Source of the DNA: Paramecium tetraurelia
Lineage: Eukaryota; Ciliophora; Oligohymenophorea; Peniculida; Parameciidae
Reading direction: 5' to 3'
Assembly (NCBI RefSeq): GCF_000165425.1
Contig: NW_001799638.1
Location: forward strand, 62,001 to 126,000
Length of the DNA: 64,000 bases
Each line of letters begins with the position of its first letter. The first letter of the stretch is position 1. Shown piece after piece: positions 1 through 14,100 of the stretch. A program made the position numbers and the translations under genes. The notes under the pieces were generated by a model that ran no database searches, had not been told where the DNA came from, and worked only from the letters and a program-made list of their open reading frames with translations.

Positions 1-59
1 TTGATCTTTTGAAATTCTCAAGATTGATTGTTGCTTTGCTGAAATTATACCAATTCTTT

Positions 60-386
60 TCACAGTATTTGGTTATTCGTACTATCGTAACCTTAAGCTT
101 AAATAGATTGAATACAATAATTTCCAATTCTCGTAAAAATTATGCCATGCCTCACCTACAACACTACCTAGTAATCCTGATATTGCTTCCTCTAGTGTAA
201 TTCCATCTCCATGAACTAATTTATATCAACTATCCTTTACTTTTCGGGAGCAGCTGTCCATACACCAGCATTATAACAATCAAAATACAAGGAATGTCTT
301 CTTCTGATGTCGTCCAACTCAAAAAACATGATAAATTAATTATTGAATTGGATATGTTATATATATTTATATTTTGTGTCGGCCAT
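60..386 (-). CDS. Uncertain small protein, broken reading frame
   Basis: Unrecognised. Reading from an ATG at 386 gives MADTKYKYIQHIQFNN, then a convincing coding stretch (HSLYFDCYNAGVWTAAPE). A 25-nt GTA...TAG segment follows at about 216-240. Beyond it the best coding frame (HGDGITLEEAISGLL, then GEAWHNFYENW) is one base out of phase with the first exon. Both remaining frames can reach the TGA at 60-62, one of them after another GTA...TAG removal. The next gene upstream on this strand ends only four bases away at 391, so the two could be exons of one gene whose joining intron I could not find. Translation only makes sense with TAA/TAG as Gln. Product unknown; low confidence in exon structure. 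Confidence 0.35.
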
Positions 387-390
387 ATTT

Positions 391-799
391 TCAGATGAAC
401 ACCTTCTTGTGCATCGAATGAGCTACTTGGTATTTCTAATAGCAATTATACACTCTATTCCATTCCAATTCCTCTTTGATTCTCCATCCTAACCATGCAA
501 CTATACCTCCAGGAACAGCAGCCCAAAACAGTCTCTATTTAATTGGTAAACCTTTTATTATTGGAAAGAAGAAGAATGAGAATGAATAAACTGCACCTCC
601 AACTTATCCTAATCTCTCAAATCTCGATGCATCTCTAATGCATGCAATATAATTAATACGCCTCTGCATGAAACACTTACTCAGTCAATTTCAAAGGAAC
701 ATGTCTGTCATATTTCAAGAACTGTTTGACTTCCTCCTTCTCTTTTGCTGTAAATGTTTTCTCGAACAGACCAAAATGTTCTGGTTGATCGTAAATCAT
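391..799 (-). CDS. Small protein with one membrane segment, unknown
   Basis: Starts MIYDQPEHFGLFEKTFTAKE and ends HSMHKKVFI before TGA, about 128 residues. A 19-nt intron (GTAAG...AGAG, 662-680) joins KLTE to RINYIACIRDAS. The middle carries a hydrophobic stretch, LFWAAVPGGIVAWLGW, flanked by basic and acidic residues, which looks like a single transmembrane helix; small organelle inner-membrane proteins often have this layout. I do not recognise the family. TAA/TAG codons are read as Gln inside the frame. The stop lies five bases from the next gene's proposed ATG, so this may be the 5' part of a longer gene. Confidence 0.5.
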
Positions 800-1059
800 A
801 ATAATATAATAATTAAAATCTTTCTATATTTATATCAATACATAATTATTCTAAAATTTTAAACATTTCTATGTGCTTTTTATAATAGAAAAAAGATCCA
901 TTATCTCAGACTTTTGAACTCCAATCAATTCTATTTCAGAATACATGGTTATATTAACTCAAATGTACAAAATTATAAAACTAAATATTTTTAATCCATA
1001 AAAATATTCATTAATTCAATATAATAATAAATAAGTACTCTGTTTTAATCATTTTAAAC
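800..1059. other. Intergenic, AT-rich
   Basis: Spacer between the 5' end of the small minus-strand gene and the 3' end of the membrane-protein gene. Nothing recognisable. Confidence 0.5.
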
Positions 1060-4000
1060 TCAGAATTTATTTTTCCTTAATTAATAAAAAATAATAGCGT
1101 TGGCGACCCATTCAACAGAAGAATATATCAAAAATTCAAATTAATAGCTAAATAATTAATATAAATCATACTTGTTTGTATTGTTTATAATAATTGCAGT
1201 TAAGAGCAAAGTAATTTGTAAAGGGTTTTATAGTGTTATCAGCCGTTTGTAATTCAAAAGTAGAGCAGCATTAATTTCTTCGTTATATTTAAATGAAAAG
1301 TTAAATAAATTTGATTTTGCTAATTTGCTTTTCAGAATACATATTATTCTGAAATCTAAGAATTTAAACAATAAATCATTGAGATAAAAGTAATTTTACT
1401 TTTAAACATTGAGTTTATATTGGACATCTGTTAATAGGGGAACTTCAATCTACGCTTGAAAATGAAAACTTTAAAGCTAGCTAAACAAAAGCAAAATTAG
1501 GGTAAATGATAAAAATACATATTATTCTTCAATTGTAAAAAATACTAATGAGAATATTCTAAATATCGGAATCGAAAACCCCAAGATGATAGATGAGGTC
1601 AAAAACATCTAAAAATTTTTATTTGCTAATTTATAAAGTATTAGTGTGCAAAAACATCCTGCCTCTAAGTAATTAAGTATGCCCAAATAATATTTATTTC
1701 TGATATTTTTATTTACTAGTTTATTCTTAGAATCATTAACTGAATCATTCTAAGAGGTAGAGTTTTATGAACTATTATTATTTTAATTAGGAGATGTTGT
1801 ATTTGTATTATTTGTTATTATTATGTCTTTTTTAATACACAAATTGCTCTATAAAAAATAGCCATCTTAGCATTACAAACATTATGAAAGGTTATTTGAT
1901 GAGCATGTTTAACAATAGTTTGTTGTCTCACATTTCTTACAGCTTTCATTAATAATTATGTATCCTTCTGGACAATCATATAAGCACTTCCCAGATATTC
2001 TTAAATACCCTTATTAACACTATTAACAATACTCAGAATAACAAACTATGCAGTTTTCAAATTAACATTTAAAATAATTTGATTTAATAAAACTTTGTTA
2101 AACCAATTGATTGTTTTCATTGTATTGAGATAGAGTGTAATAATATATGGAACTTATTGTATTAGGGTTAACGATAGATTGTATCATTAAACTTATATTT
2201 TAGTTTTTCTAAATTTAGAATTAGAAATTCATTTTTATTTAGTTTTAATTTTAAAGGCATTAAACATTTTCAACACACTGCATTGAATTTATATTAAAAT
2301 CTGGATCAAAATCTAAAATAATTGTATCGTTTTTATTAAAATTAATGTTCGATATAAATTGCAAGGTGTAAGCAGAATGAATTCCAATAGAATCATTTAA
2401 AGGACTTATTCTAAAATCTTTAAACTAATTAATCTAAGTATTTAATGAAGACGAATCTTCAAAGATTAAATATCCCAGCTAATCCTTAACTTAAATTATT
2501 GTTTCAGTTAATTATGTTTATTAAACTGAATTTTAATCCTACAGAATTTCAATTGAATCAATTTAATTAATGTCGTACAAGTTTGTTAGAGTAATTTTTG
2601 ATTTACTGATTTAGCAATCGTGATACTAACAGATGCAATTTTCACAATTGAAATTTGAAGGAAGGGAAATTATAATTGAGTCTGTATCTTTGAGAGGGAT
2701 TTTGAATTGCATATATATTTTGAATGAATTTTATTTTGTATGTTTAATTACTTCGACAAAATAGTAAGATAGTTGATTAGGCTTTGATATACTTAGGTTT
2801 GGAGCATAAGGTAGAACATCAATTATAAATATTTGGTGAAAGGTTTTGATGCTTATGTTATTGATTGGGTTAAGAGATCGATTAGAGATGAAATTGTTGA
2901 TTTTAATATTGATTGAAGATTTTGGTATCAGCATGGTAGAAGTCTATATTTTAATTGAATTTTCTTAAAGCGAGCAGAAAGCTTATTATTGATTAATTTC
3001 ACATTTTATTTCATTATTGTCACTTAAAAGGTTATCAAAAAAGTAATTATTAAAATCAAAATAAAAGTAAATTAAATCATTTTCCAATAATCCAGTTTAA
3101 GTTTTAAAACTTATATTTATAGAGTTTTATTTTTGATTTGTTAATTCTTCAGATTATGCCATAGATTATAATTCCAAATAACCATGCTATAGATTTATAT
3201 ACAATTTTTCATCATTCAAGACCTATGGGAAATTATCAAACATTATAGTAAAGGTATAACTTTCATTTTCCATATCTATATAAGATGGATTGTAAATTCC
3301 ATTAAGACAGAAGTAGACTTCTTTATCAAATTAAGTATTTGTGAAAATATTTTTTATTCTAACTTTTTAACCATCTCTTTCTAATTGTGCAATAGAATTA
3401 ATATTTTGCGAATCTTTAATACTCAATACAGAATCAAAGGATATTTTAGAAAAGAACTAAATCTCTACATATGAATTTGCATAAAAATTCTTTTGAAATT
3501 CTATTGTGTAACAATATTGTGTTTATTCTATTAGGTTTTTATTATAATTTTCCATTTTAAAGGATTTGAAGGATAATGGTCTTAATAAAATATTTTAGGG
3601 TATTGATTAAGCAATTCCATAATTTTACCATATCAACTTAACTTTTAAGCCACTATATAATTTTTAAATAAGAGGATTCTGAATTTGCACAGACAAACTT
3701 ATTATTGATTACTTTCCTTCAGTCTTAACGAAATTGGATAATGTTATAGTTTAATCTATGAAATTTGAGATAAAATTGGAATTCATATTATCACTTAATG
3801 TAACAATTGGCTAATCAATTAAGAAATCAACTGGAAAAGTAATAATCATGATTGAATCAAAATATAAAAAATCTTAATATTTTACTTAGAGCTAGAGTTA
3901 GTTTTAAGAATTAATGTGATTATCACTTTACATTTGAATTACAAAGATATCCTAATTAATTGCATTAATTTGATAGTTTAATATAGAACTCTCAAGTAGG

Positions 4001-4814
4001 TAATATTTCGATGTTATAAATCTTTGTAACTCAAATTAAATATTTGTAATCTCTTTTACATTTTATGAGTTTATAAAGCCTTGAACTATTATGGTTAATA
4101 GGGATTAAGAACTGATTTTGGTTATTTTAAGTTAATTCTAAAGGAAATAGCACATAATCGAATCATCAACAATTCCATCATACTCAACTCTACAATCAGG
4201 TGTTTAATAGGAAAAGTAGCCTTGGTTTGGAACAGTTGCATATTCATCTCGGAAAGGAAAAGTAAAAATAATTTAATCTTCTAAATCTAATTAGAATATT
4301 GGTTAGTAAGTGATTTTTAAATTGCATAATCTACTTGTAATTTAAGAATCAGTAATCAAATTTAAATCTAATTTATGTATGAGATACTACTTGTATTTGA
4401 ATATTAATTATAAGGAACTAATTATGTATAAGCCTGCTATTTGGTAGTGCTCTCAAAGAATGCCTTTACAAGAATATTAGCTTTCAAATGAAGAGTCTTT
4501 ATAGGTCCGATTTCAACCTCCATTTTGTTTGGGCAAGAGTTATATTAATATGAATACATTCCAGGAAAAATAACATTTGTTTAAAGTCCCTAGTAGCCCT
4601 ATATGAAGTTTAATAAAAATCCATCCCCTTATTCAATAGGAAAATCCTCATCTTGCTCAAGTAAATTTATGCTCATGAAACAGAACCCTGTAATGGGCAT
4701 GTTTTCAATTAAAATATAGTATTGCTCCAAATCATTTCCTAAGCTTCTTAATTGGAAGGTCATTTACGAGAAAGCAATTGACAACCATAAACTTAAAGCT
4801 AATATTTTATTCAT
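1060..4814 (-). CDS. Large secreted/membrane protein, Cys-rich region and C-terminal membrane helices
   Basis: About 1,250 residues. It begins with a clear signal peptide (MNKILALSLWLSIAFSQ). The long extracellular part is rich in Asn, Ser and Ile and looks beta-rich; I do not recognise it. Near 1900-2060 there is a cysteine-rich run of furin/EGF-like spacing (CYSEYCQQCQQGYLRISGKC, then CLYDCPEGY and CQTCSSNN). A low-complexity N/T/S linker follows, then hydrophobic stretches such as SSIILGFSIPIFRIFSLVFF and FLSFTLILLLF, and a second at ITLLLTAIIIN. The stop is TGA at 1060-1062. Cys-rich ectodomain plus several C-terminal helices matches a class of large surface proteins common in Paramecium. 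The total length is not a multiple of three, so at least one intron or break is unresolved. Specific function unknown. Confidence 0.75.
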
Positions 4815-5127
4815 TTGTTAAAATAAATATGAAAGCCAAATTGAGACCTTTGAATTGCTAAAATGTTGTCAAATTTTGACAAATTTCACTCTAAATTATT
4901 TTATATTATAGTACTAATATAGAATTTAAAATTATTAAATAGTTGAATAGAAATCTACCACCCTAATTAAACTAAGTTTCATGAGAATATAAGAATTACC
5001 TAAACAACAATCACTAAATAAGCAAATATATAAGATGGTTTTGGATTTTTATATTACTTACTAAATATATCTAAATGCATTCCTCATTAAATATGATAAA
5101 ATTTGAACTTTATTATAAATTATATTA
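4815..5127. other. Intergenic, AT-rich
   Basis: Spacer between two minus-strand genes (downstream of dynein, upstream of the large membrane protein). No conserved frame or repeat seen. Confidence 0.5.
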
Positions 5128-8100
5128 TCAATCATTTAGTTGGGTTGTGAATGCCGCTCCATTTAGAATCCAATAATCAGGATTCTTCTTGGTAGGGCAC
5201 TCGATAGCTCTTATGAAATTAGTTGAATGTCCTGTTGTTGATAATACTCCTGCTCGAAGACCTTAAAGTTTAATATGAAAAATTACTTGTTTTATAAAGA
5301 GGCATTGAATATTCATTTGGATTAGGTTTGTAGTCTTAAGTTGGTATGAAATGTATTATAGGAGCCTAGAATATAGTTTAGCCTGGTAATTGATCTTCAA
5401 GTATTCCTTTGTTCATATCAAATCTACAACCCTCGACGTATAAACCATAAATGTAGGCTCCATTTTCAGGTGTTGATGTAATCTAAATAGATTAAATTAA
5501 TACCATTTCACTATCTACATAATTAAAGAATTTGAAACTGAATCCAAGAACATCAATAGCAATTTAATTCTTTCTTGCAAATGTCTAGAGAACTGAAGTT
5601 AGGAAACCTTATGGGAAAAAGAATGCCGAGATCCAATAGCCCTTTGGATAGCCAAATTCTAAGTTAAACCAATCTCTGAAGAAATTGACTCTTTTTATCA
5701 TATCGTCATAGAATGAGGCTAAAGGCTTTAAAGAAGGATAAGCTTTGTTAGCCCAAATTTAAGGGACTTAATTATTGAGCAAGGAGCTGTACATTTTATC
5801 AAGTTCAGCTGACATTACAACTTCTCCTTTGATAGCTGCTTATAAATTTTTGATCGAATTTCCAATTACTGATAATAATTTATTAAATCTTTGAACTTCT
5901 TAATTCAAGCAGACTTTGAGAGAATCAATTTCCGATGAATTGCTTTATGGAGCATTTTATTTTTTCTTTTTTTCCTATTCCTTAATTTAAAATGGAAGTT
6001 TCTAGGCGAGAATGTCACAAAGTTCCAACACATTTTCATCTGGAGTTTTTGCCTTTTGATCTGAGTCACTGGTTTGAGCACTCTCTCTTGGTTAAATACT
6101 TAAGATTGTAGATAAGGCCATTTTAGATTCAGTTAATTTAAAAGTAATGTTTGCATTTTCATTCATTCCAAAAACTTCAGGTTTTTCAAAATCTGGGAAT
6201 TTATTTATTAAATTTCTATATCCATCAATATTCATTTCGCCAGGTTATTTATAAATGCCTGAATCTGAAAATGAGTATCCATCATTTAATGCATCTTCAC
6301 TAAAATTAATAAAATATTATATTACTTAATAAATTTGGTTAAAATTGTAAGTAAACATCTTCTATCCCAATCATCCGTGACTCTTCCACCATATGTGATT
6401 TCTCCTATCACATATACTATGGCATCCCAAGGTATATCCTAAGGTAAATCAAGAAAATTTCTAAGTAGCGTGTAGGATGTTTCAAGATCAGAATCATTAA
6501 ATCTAATTTAAGATAAAATTTTACTCATATCTAATGTTCCAACCCAAAGGTCCGAATTTACGACGTTCTTATACGACAGCATGGAAAAATGCAAGAGAAT
6601 AGAGTAATTTTTTCCATGGCTCCTTTTTTTCGCAATTTTCAACTTATTCTGAAGATAAATCAGTATAACTCTTAAACATATTGGATTTCAATCCATTTAG
6701 GAGGTTCAGTAGTTAATTTAATACTATTCTAAAGAACACTTACAGGGAAGTAATCACATGGCATACTTGTTAACATTAATCTGAATCCAGTGTTAAACGA
6801 TGATTATAATTCTGGATCCTCAAACCATTCTAATCTTTTCTCAAGAGTTGGCATGAATGATTTACCAAGATGGCAATTTTATAGAATTACCCAATCACCA
6901 CTCTTGACTCCACTTTCAATTGCCTTTTCAGCAATAATTCCTTATCCTTAACCAAGTGATATTATTCTAAGTTTTTCAGATGATATCTTCTTTTGATTTG
7001 CTAATCTCATTAAACTAGACAATGGATCTGCACCTTAACTCAAAATAAATATAAATGGAGTTTTATGATCAGTATCATTAAAGATGTCTTCAATCGATGC
7101 CTGATTATTCGAAGTATATTTCTTTCCTAAAATTGCATCCACATAATATGTCATCGCATACAAAGATTCTTCTTCTCTTAACACTTTCACTATCATTAAT
7201 TTTTGGAAAGGAGTCAATTATTCACTTAATAAACTCCAAGGATTTTCCGACTGTATTAATTGTTCAGTCTCTTTAAAATTAGTTAATGTCTAGTTGTAAA
7301 TTTGTATGAAATTTTAATGAACTGTTGTTAATTAATACAATTCATTCCAGATTTTAGGACTTAATTTAACAGTATTTGGCATAGCTGGTGGTTAAACTGA
7401 TAAACTTGCTCCTCTTACAAAAAGATTCCATTCTCCAAAACTGATTTATTTTGCATTCAATTGAATTTTAACAGTCATTAGGAATGAAAAGATTCTTTTA
7501 TGTTAATTAAATAGACCTCTACAAACATTTGAGTAAATTGTTTCAGTTATACCATCTATTAATGTATTAATTCGTATTTTTATATCATCATTCTTCTCTG
7601 AATTTCTAATCACATTCTAATATAGTCTCTTGAAGTAATTCAATGAAAACTAATACATAGGATCCACCAAAGTGAAATCTGCAATGACAAAATAAAGCAA
7701 ACTACCTCTAGTAGCAACTGGTAAATATTGTTATCTGGCTGCTTCGATTTCAGCTGATTTCTATTCTTGAGTTACTAAACTCTCTTTAACTTAGATAGCA
7801 TCCTATTTTGAGATCTTTAAGTTTTCAATTAAATCAACATTATCCAAAATCATTCCTTTAGAATTTGCTAATAAATTTAAAATCTTCTCTTCATTCTTTC
7901 TTAAGTTCATGTTACCAGTAGATATTCTCTTAATTAAGTCTTTCTTCTCTTCTTCCATCTCTGGTTTTTCAATCTATACAACATCTCCAAGTAATTATTC
8001 TTCCAAACCTTACTCTGTGACAGTAAAATTAATGACTGTTACTCTAATAAATATCTCTGGTAAAAATTAAGGATTTGCTAATTTTGTACTAAAGAATAAT

Positions 8101-11100
8101 TTGAAATTTGGATCAAATTCAACTTCTCTATCCCCTATCTTTATCATTTTTCTTCTATTTATTACATTAAATTATTTCAACAATAATGGTTCTAAAAAGG
8201 TAATCCAATTATTCCAAACATCTTCTAAGAGCAGAGGAATTCCTGTTTATACTGCCATTTCTATATGTTTAATAAGTCCCTCTTATGTAATCTTTAAGAC
8301 TTTCAAATTATGATCCCTATAACTATTTTTGATCCAAGTATTTGCTTAGAGTTGTGGATCAATAAACATAGGATAAGATCTACTATATTTTTGAATAATG
8401 CCGTTTGACTTAGAAACTGTATCATTGGGCAATCCATTTGCTGCCCATTATTAAATTTCAAGAGCATCTCCTAGGACTGATTCAAAATTGTATTTCTCAC
8501 TCAAGGGAATAGTTAACTCTGTAGCCTTTTCCATCCAATTTTGAATTAATTGATTTCTAAAGGTTCCAGTAAAGGGTCCCATGTAAGCTACTGTTGAGCC
8601 TCCCAAAAATACATTACCCAAGAGTAATTATATTTCCTCAGCAAGACTTTCAACTTTAATTTTCCATCTTTCTTATTCATCTGCCAAACCAACTGTAAGT
8701 TCTTCAGCTCTAATCAATCTTTACTCTGTAGTTTAAATATCCTAATCAAGACGATCTTTTTCTTATTTATTTTAATTGAATTGTATTTCTAATTCAGTAA
8801 CCTTTCTAACCACTTAAGCCAGTTCAGATTGCTTCTACAATAATACTTTATTGGCTTTGTCTAATTATTAATTCATGGCTTCGACTTGACTCTTCTTTTT
8901 CTCAACATCATTATTAACATCAGTAAACTCACTCACAGCCCTAACCCACTCACAAATAGACTTTGCAGCCACACTCACTTTTTAAACTAAATTTGGAATA
9001 AATTCTGGATTACTAGCTATTTTGGCTTTGATCTTATTTTAAGTTGTTTGCTTGATTTTACCTACGTCCAGCCCTTTCATTTTTGATAAGAAATTAGGAT
9101 CAGCCAGTAATTTTTTGATTGAATCCCAATCCAATTTTTCTTCAAATAAAATAGAAACACATTCTAAAGTAAAACGTACAATTGGTTACGGGTTATTATT
9201 ACTTTTGATTTCAGAAATGTCATTTCTATTAAGAGTATTAAGAGCTTCTGTGGCAGCATTCAGAGTCGGAATAGCTTCATTCAGTATTTTATCAGCTTCA
9301 GCTTTAGTTTCCTTAATTCGAGATGCTTATTCATTAACTTATCTTTCCTCTTCTGAGACCAACTATTTAACTCTATTTGCCTCAGTAGAATCAATTTATA
9401 ACTTTTAGAGTAGCTATTCTTAATCTATAGTTTTTTATTTTAAAATTGGTTGCATTTCAGTTAATTTGACCTTTAAGTCACTAATGATACTGTTTGCTTC
9501 ATGTAGTTTGTGTAATCCCGAAGATAATTTCATCTTGTTTGATTATAACTCTTCTTTTTTCATCATCAATAATGCCTTATAAGATTCTATTAGATCAAGA
9601 TAGGATTTGGGTGTAACATACACATTTCTTTTGAGAGCAGCCATAAAATTCATCGCATTTACGTTCAACACTCTAGTGAACATGAACACACATTTGATAA
9701 AGATTTTATCTCATATCTTTTGTTAGACCATCAAATTCTAAAGACTCCAAAAACATTTCAGCTACACTCATCAATGCCTCTTATGGCCATTTGTGTAGCC
9801 ACTCTATTGTACAGCAATTAACTAAACTTGGGAACATTCTCAATCTAACTCTTAATTATCCTCCTATTGGTGATAATCCTAAAACTACATGTAGATTAGA
9901 TCTAATCTTTTAAACAAAGTATGGGTATATATCATTAATTTTTAATTCTCTTGCTTCTGCTTATAATCCTTGATTAATAATCTCCAAATCATCTTTTGTC
10001 AACATATTAGGTACTTCACCTGAGTTAAGTAGATTGTTAACATCTTCTAGAAAACCTTCTTGTAATATTTAAGTATCTGAAAATGAGAATGCTACTAATC
10101 TATTTTCAATTCCTACTGCACACATCATTCTAAATAAATCCTCTTTAAATTCTTTCTTACCATAATTTTTCTTACTCTCAATAGTATCTATTTTGCATCC
10201 AGCCAATACAGCTCCCAATTGTGTCAATGATTTCTTACCAGAACCTCCAACTCCAACCAACATATAATGTCCTCTTTGTTATCTTAAGACTCTGCTGATT
10301 CTAGTCAAATGTTCAATAGCATCTTTGAACAACACTAAATTCATCTTTGTATATTCCATCATGTATTCATTAATAACTTTTATAAGTTGGTTGTAATCCC
10401 TCACTTCCTCATATATACGATCAGATAATTCAGCTCTTTTCTAAAAATCTGCAAAAATGAGAGGTGGTTATGAATCAAACAATTCATTGACTTTATATTC
10501 AATCTTAAAGAACAAGAATATATTTTTAACTAAGTTCTCTTTAAACCAATCCTAATCTTACGAATTGATTAATCTATCCATCAAAACTCGACATGTCTCA
10601 TGAGCCCACAACCTAACCATTTATTCAGATTTCTAATAAATCATAGGTTTAGCTTGTAAAATGCCTTAGAAAATCTTACTAACATCTCTGAGATTGAAGA
10701 CATAATGAGATTTCTCTGGAGTAGGCAATAAGGCTTTTTAGATTTCAGAGTACATTTGAAGAGTTGCATTAACTATAGAATAGTTTTCACTAAGATCCAC
10801 AATTTCGCTCTTGAAATGATTATTTTTTAAGAAAGCCTTCAAAATAGTACTAAAAATCCAAGATAATGTTTCATCACTGGAATTAGGAACACTTAACAAA
10901 GCAAAATGACGAGTAAATCTAACTGTTATAGGAGACCTTCCTCCACCTGGGGGACCACAAGCGCATATTAGAATTGTATTATCCACATCCTTCCAATTAA
11001 AGCTTTTTCTATCATAAACACCTCGATAATCAATAAATTATCTTAATAATTCAATAGGTGGTTATGCACCATATTATTCTAAGGATGGCATGTTAACATC

Positions 11101-14100
11101 ATCTACAAAGACTACAAACTTCTTTCCAGGAGGAGGCATCAAAATAGTTCTTCCTTTCTTACGTTGAGTCTATAGTTTTTATTCTAAACTTAATTAGGTT
11201 GTAAAACTGGCTGTTTTAGCTGAGAATGTAATTTACATTAAAGCTATAAGACCATCATCTCTTAATTTTTCAACAGTTGAATTAACCATAATTGTTTTAC
11301 CAGTTCCTGTAACTCCAGTAATAAACATAGGACAATTTGTATTGACTGCTTATTCCAAAAACCATCCATGAGCCACAGTTTCTTTCGTCTAAACAACCAT
11401 GTCAAAATAACTCATTCCTTTTATATATTCGAATTACGGAATGATATCATTCCATTGTGTATAGTTGATATCTACTAATCCATCTGTTTTAGTTATTTTA
11501 ACTAAGCAAGCAAACAGAGATCCTCTAGGCAGAACTTCAACTGGAAAAGTGTCAGCTACAATTCTCTCAAATTTTGGATAATCATCTGAAATAAGAGTTG
11601 CACCCACAGCCCAAGCAAATACCCAAACATAAATTTTTTTCAATGTGTTTTTTTGATATTTCATCTCTTAAATTGCAATTAAATTATTAATTATAGTATT
11701 AGATAACCATCCTCAATATTTTAATCAATCCAACAGCCATTTAAGTTTCTTGTACTGGTATTAATTACTTGCATGTTTTAGTAATTTAATTGATTGATTT
11801 ATTGAATGACACTTTTATTTAAATCAACAAATGATCTATAATGTCTCTACTCAAAATGTCAAGAAGAGTCATTGCTTCTGTGATTACTATAGGTTCATAA
11901 CCTAATACTTTATCATCTAAATAGACCATTCCACATCTACTAACTGTTGCAGGTGATGCCACTGCCAAATCTAAAACTTCAAAGATCATTCTCATTTAAG
12001 TCTTCAATTTAATACGCTCACCATTGCTTAAACATAGAGTCATTGAATCATCCAACACTGTGTTCATATTTTCAATCCACAAGGCATCCACTGGCCCATC
12101 AAATACAACCCATTTCTTTTCCAATGTTTCTGATGATGCATATCCTCTCATTATATTAGATGCCAAACCATCAGTCCATTATTAAGTCATCATATCAAAT
12201 TAACCATATAATTCCTCCATTGATATGGCTTTTGGATTCAATATCTAATGTTCAACATTCTAGTATATTGCATGATTCTTTATTCCTTTCTAAGAATATT
12301 ACTCAAATAGCTTAATATAAGATTCTCTAAGTACATTTTATACTTAAGATTTGCCACCCATTGTGACTCCTACCAACATTACTCCAAATCTTACTTTCAA
12401 TGTTTCATGAAATTAAATTATCTTTTCAATGAAAGTGTCTTATTCTTATAATTTATTAAGTTCTATAACATTCTTTATTGCAGTTTCTAATTCTTTGTTC
12501 TGTACTGTAGGGATTTACATACCTGGAAATAGATCACTCACTATAGCATTAAACAAAGGTATATCATGAGATAAGAATTTTGGCAAATTACTTTCCCTCA
12601 TAGCTCTAATCAATACGATGTCTTCGTTGATGTTTGGTTCTGCTCTTTTTAATGATCCTGCCATGACTAAAACAGATTTGACTGCTCTCATACCAAAATC
12701 ATAGTGATCTTATTAACTCAACTGCTCTGAACTTAATTGATACAATTTAACCATCTTTCTTGATAAATCTTTGGCATTTGAAAATCCTTCAGCGAATAAC
12801 ATAATTTCAGCAATCAATCTATAATCTGGAACCATCATAGCTACTGGTCTAAAAAGCACTTTCAGATTATCAGGCAATTCTGTTCTGCCAGCATAACCAG
12901 GATTCATTGTAATAAATATTCCCAAATCAGGATTCAATTGTACATTTTTACCAAAGAAATAGAAATTCATTTTATATTCTAATAGTGCTTCTCTTATAGT
13001 TTAAACTTATTGTGCTATGACTGATAACACTTCAATATAGATTCTATTAAACTCATCTAAACAAACCCAGGCTCCACAATATGCCAATCCTGCAAATAAC
13101 TTTTCCATCATTTTAGCAGTAATTTGATCAGAACAATTAAATACTATACAATATCTTCCCAAAGCTTTGGCTAAATCTTTGCATGATTCAGTTTTTCCAG
13201 TACCAGCTGGCCCTTATGGTGCTGCTCCCAATTTGATTCCCAAAGCTCCTGTAACTAGTCATCCAACATCTATCAGTTAATGGAGTAATAACTAATCTTG
13301 TGGTTGATCCCAAAAACTCATAACCATACATCAATTTAGCATTCACTTATTTAGCATGCACACTTTCCTCATCATGATAAAATCTCAATTATTATTACCA
13401 TTTGAAATCCATGATACCTTCCACAGATTCATTTCTCATGTTATCCACAATATCTCTGAAGTGGACATCCTAAGTGACCAAAGCCACAAGAGTTCTTCTT
13501 TATAATTCAGTAAGATTTCCTCTGATTAACAATGTCAATTCATCAAGCATTGCTACATTAGCATCATACCAATCATCCAAATCTCCTTCAGCATCTGCTT
13601 ATAAATAATTCTCTTCTGTTATTTTAGTCCAAAATATAGAATCAATAGTAATAATGATTTAAAGTGGAAATTCAAATACCCAATCCTTTCTCTGTGTATC
13701 CTCTAATTAATATTTAATTAAAGACTATCTCATGACACCACTAAGAGAAGATTTCATTTTATCTTCCAAAGCTTTTAACCAATCTTCCACTTCCCCTCTT
13801 GCTGAATATCCTTTGAGTACTGCAATTTCACCTTCAGCAGATATCATTCCAATAGCATTTTCTTAGGAATCGAATTGAATTTTGACTAAATTTTCAAAAC
13901 ACTTTCTTAAATATGGTTAGATGGCCTAGATATTTTTTGCATTTGACAATATTTCTAAAAGTTCATCATTTGATAAAAAGTAAAATCTCTAAAACACATC
14001 TCTTTTCTTCTCTAAGAATTCATCCAAAGCCTTTTAGATAAGATCAAAATTATTATTATTTTATCTCAGTTGATTAAAATATAATCTATTTTAATAATCA

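Noticed and set aside
9052..9408. Plus-strand 118-codon open frame
   Set aside because: It lies antisense to the stalk region of the dynein gene, which is clearly coding on the minus strand.
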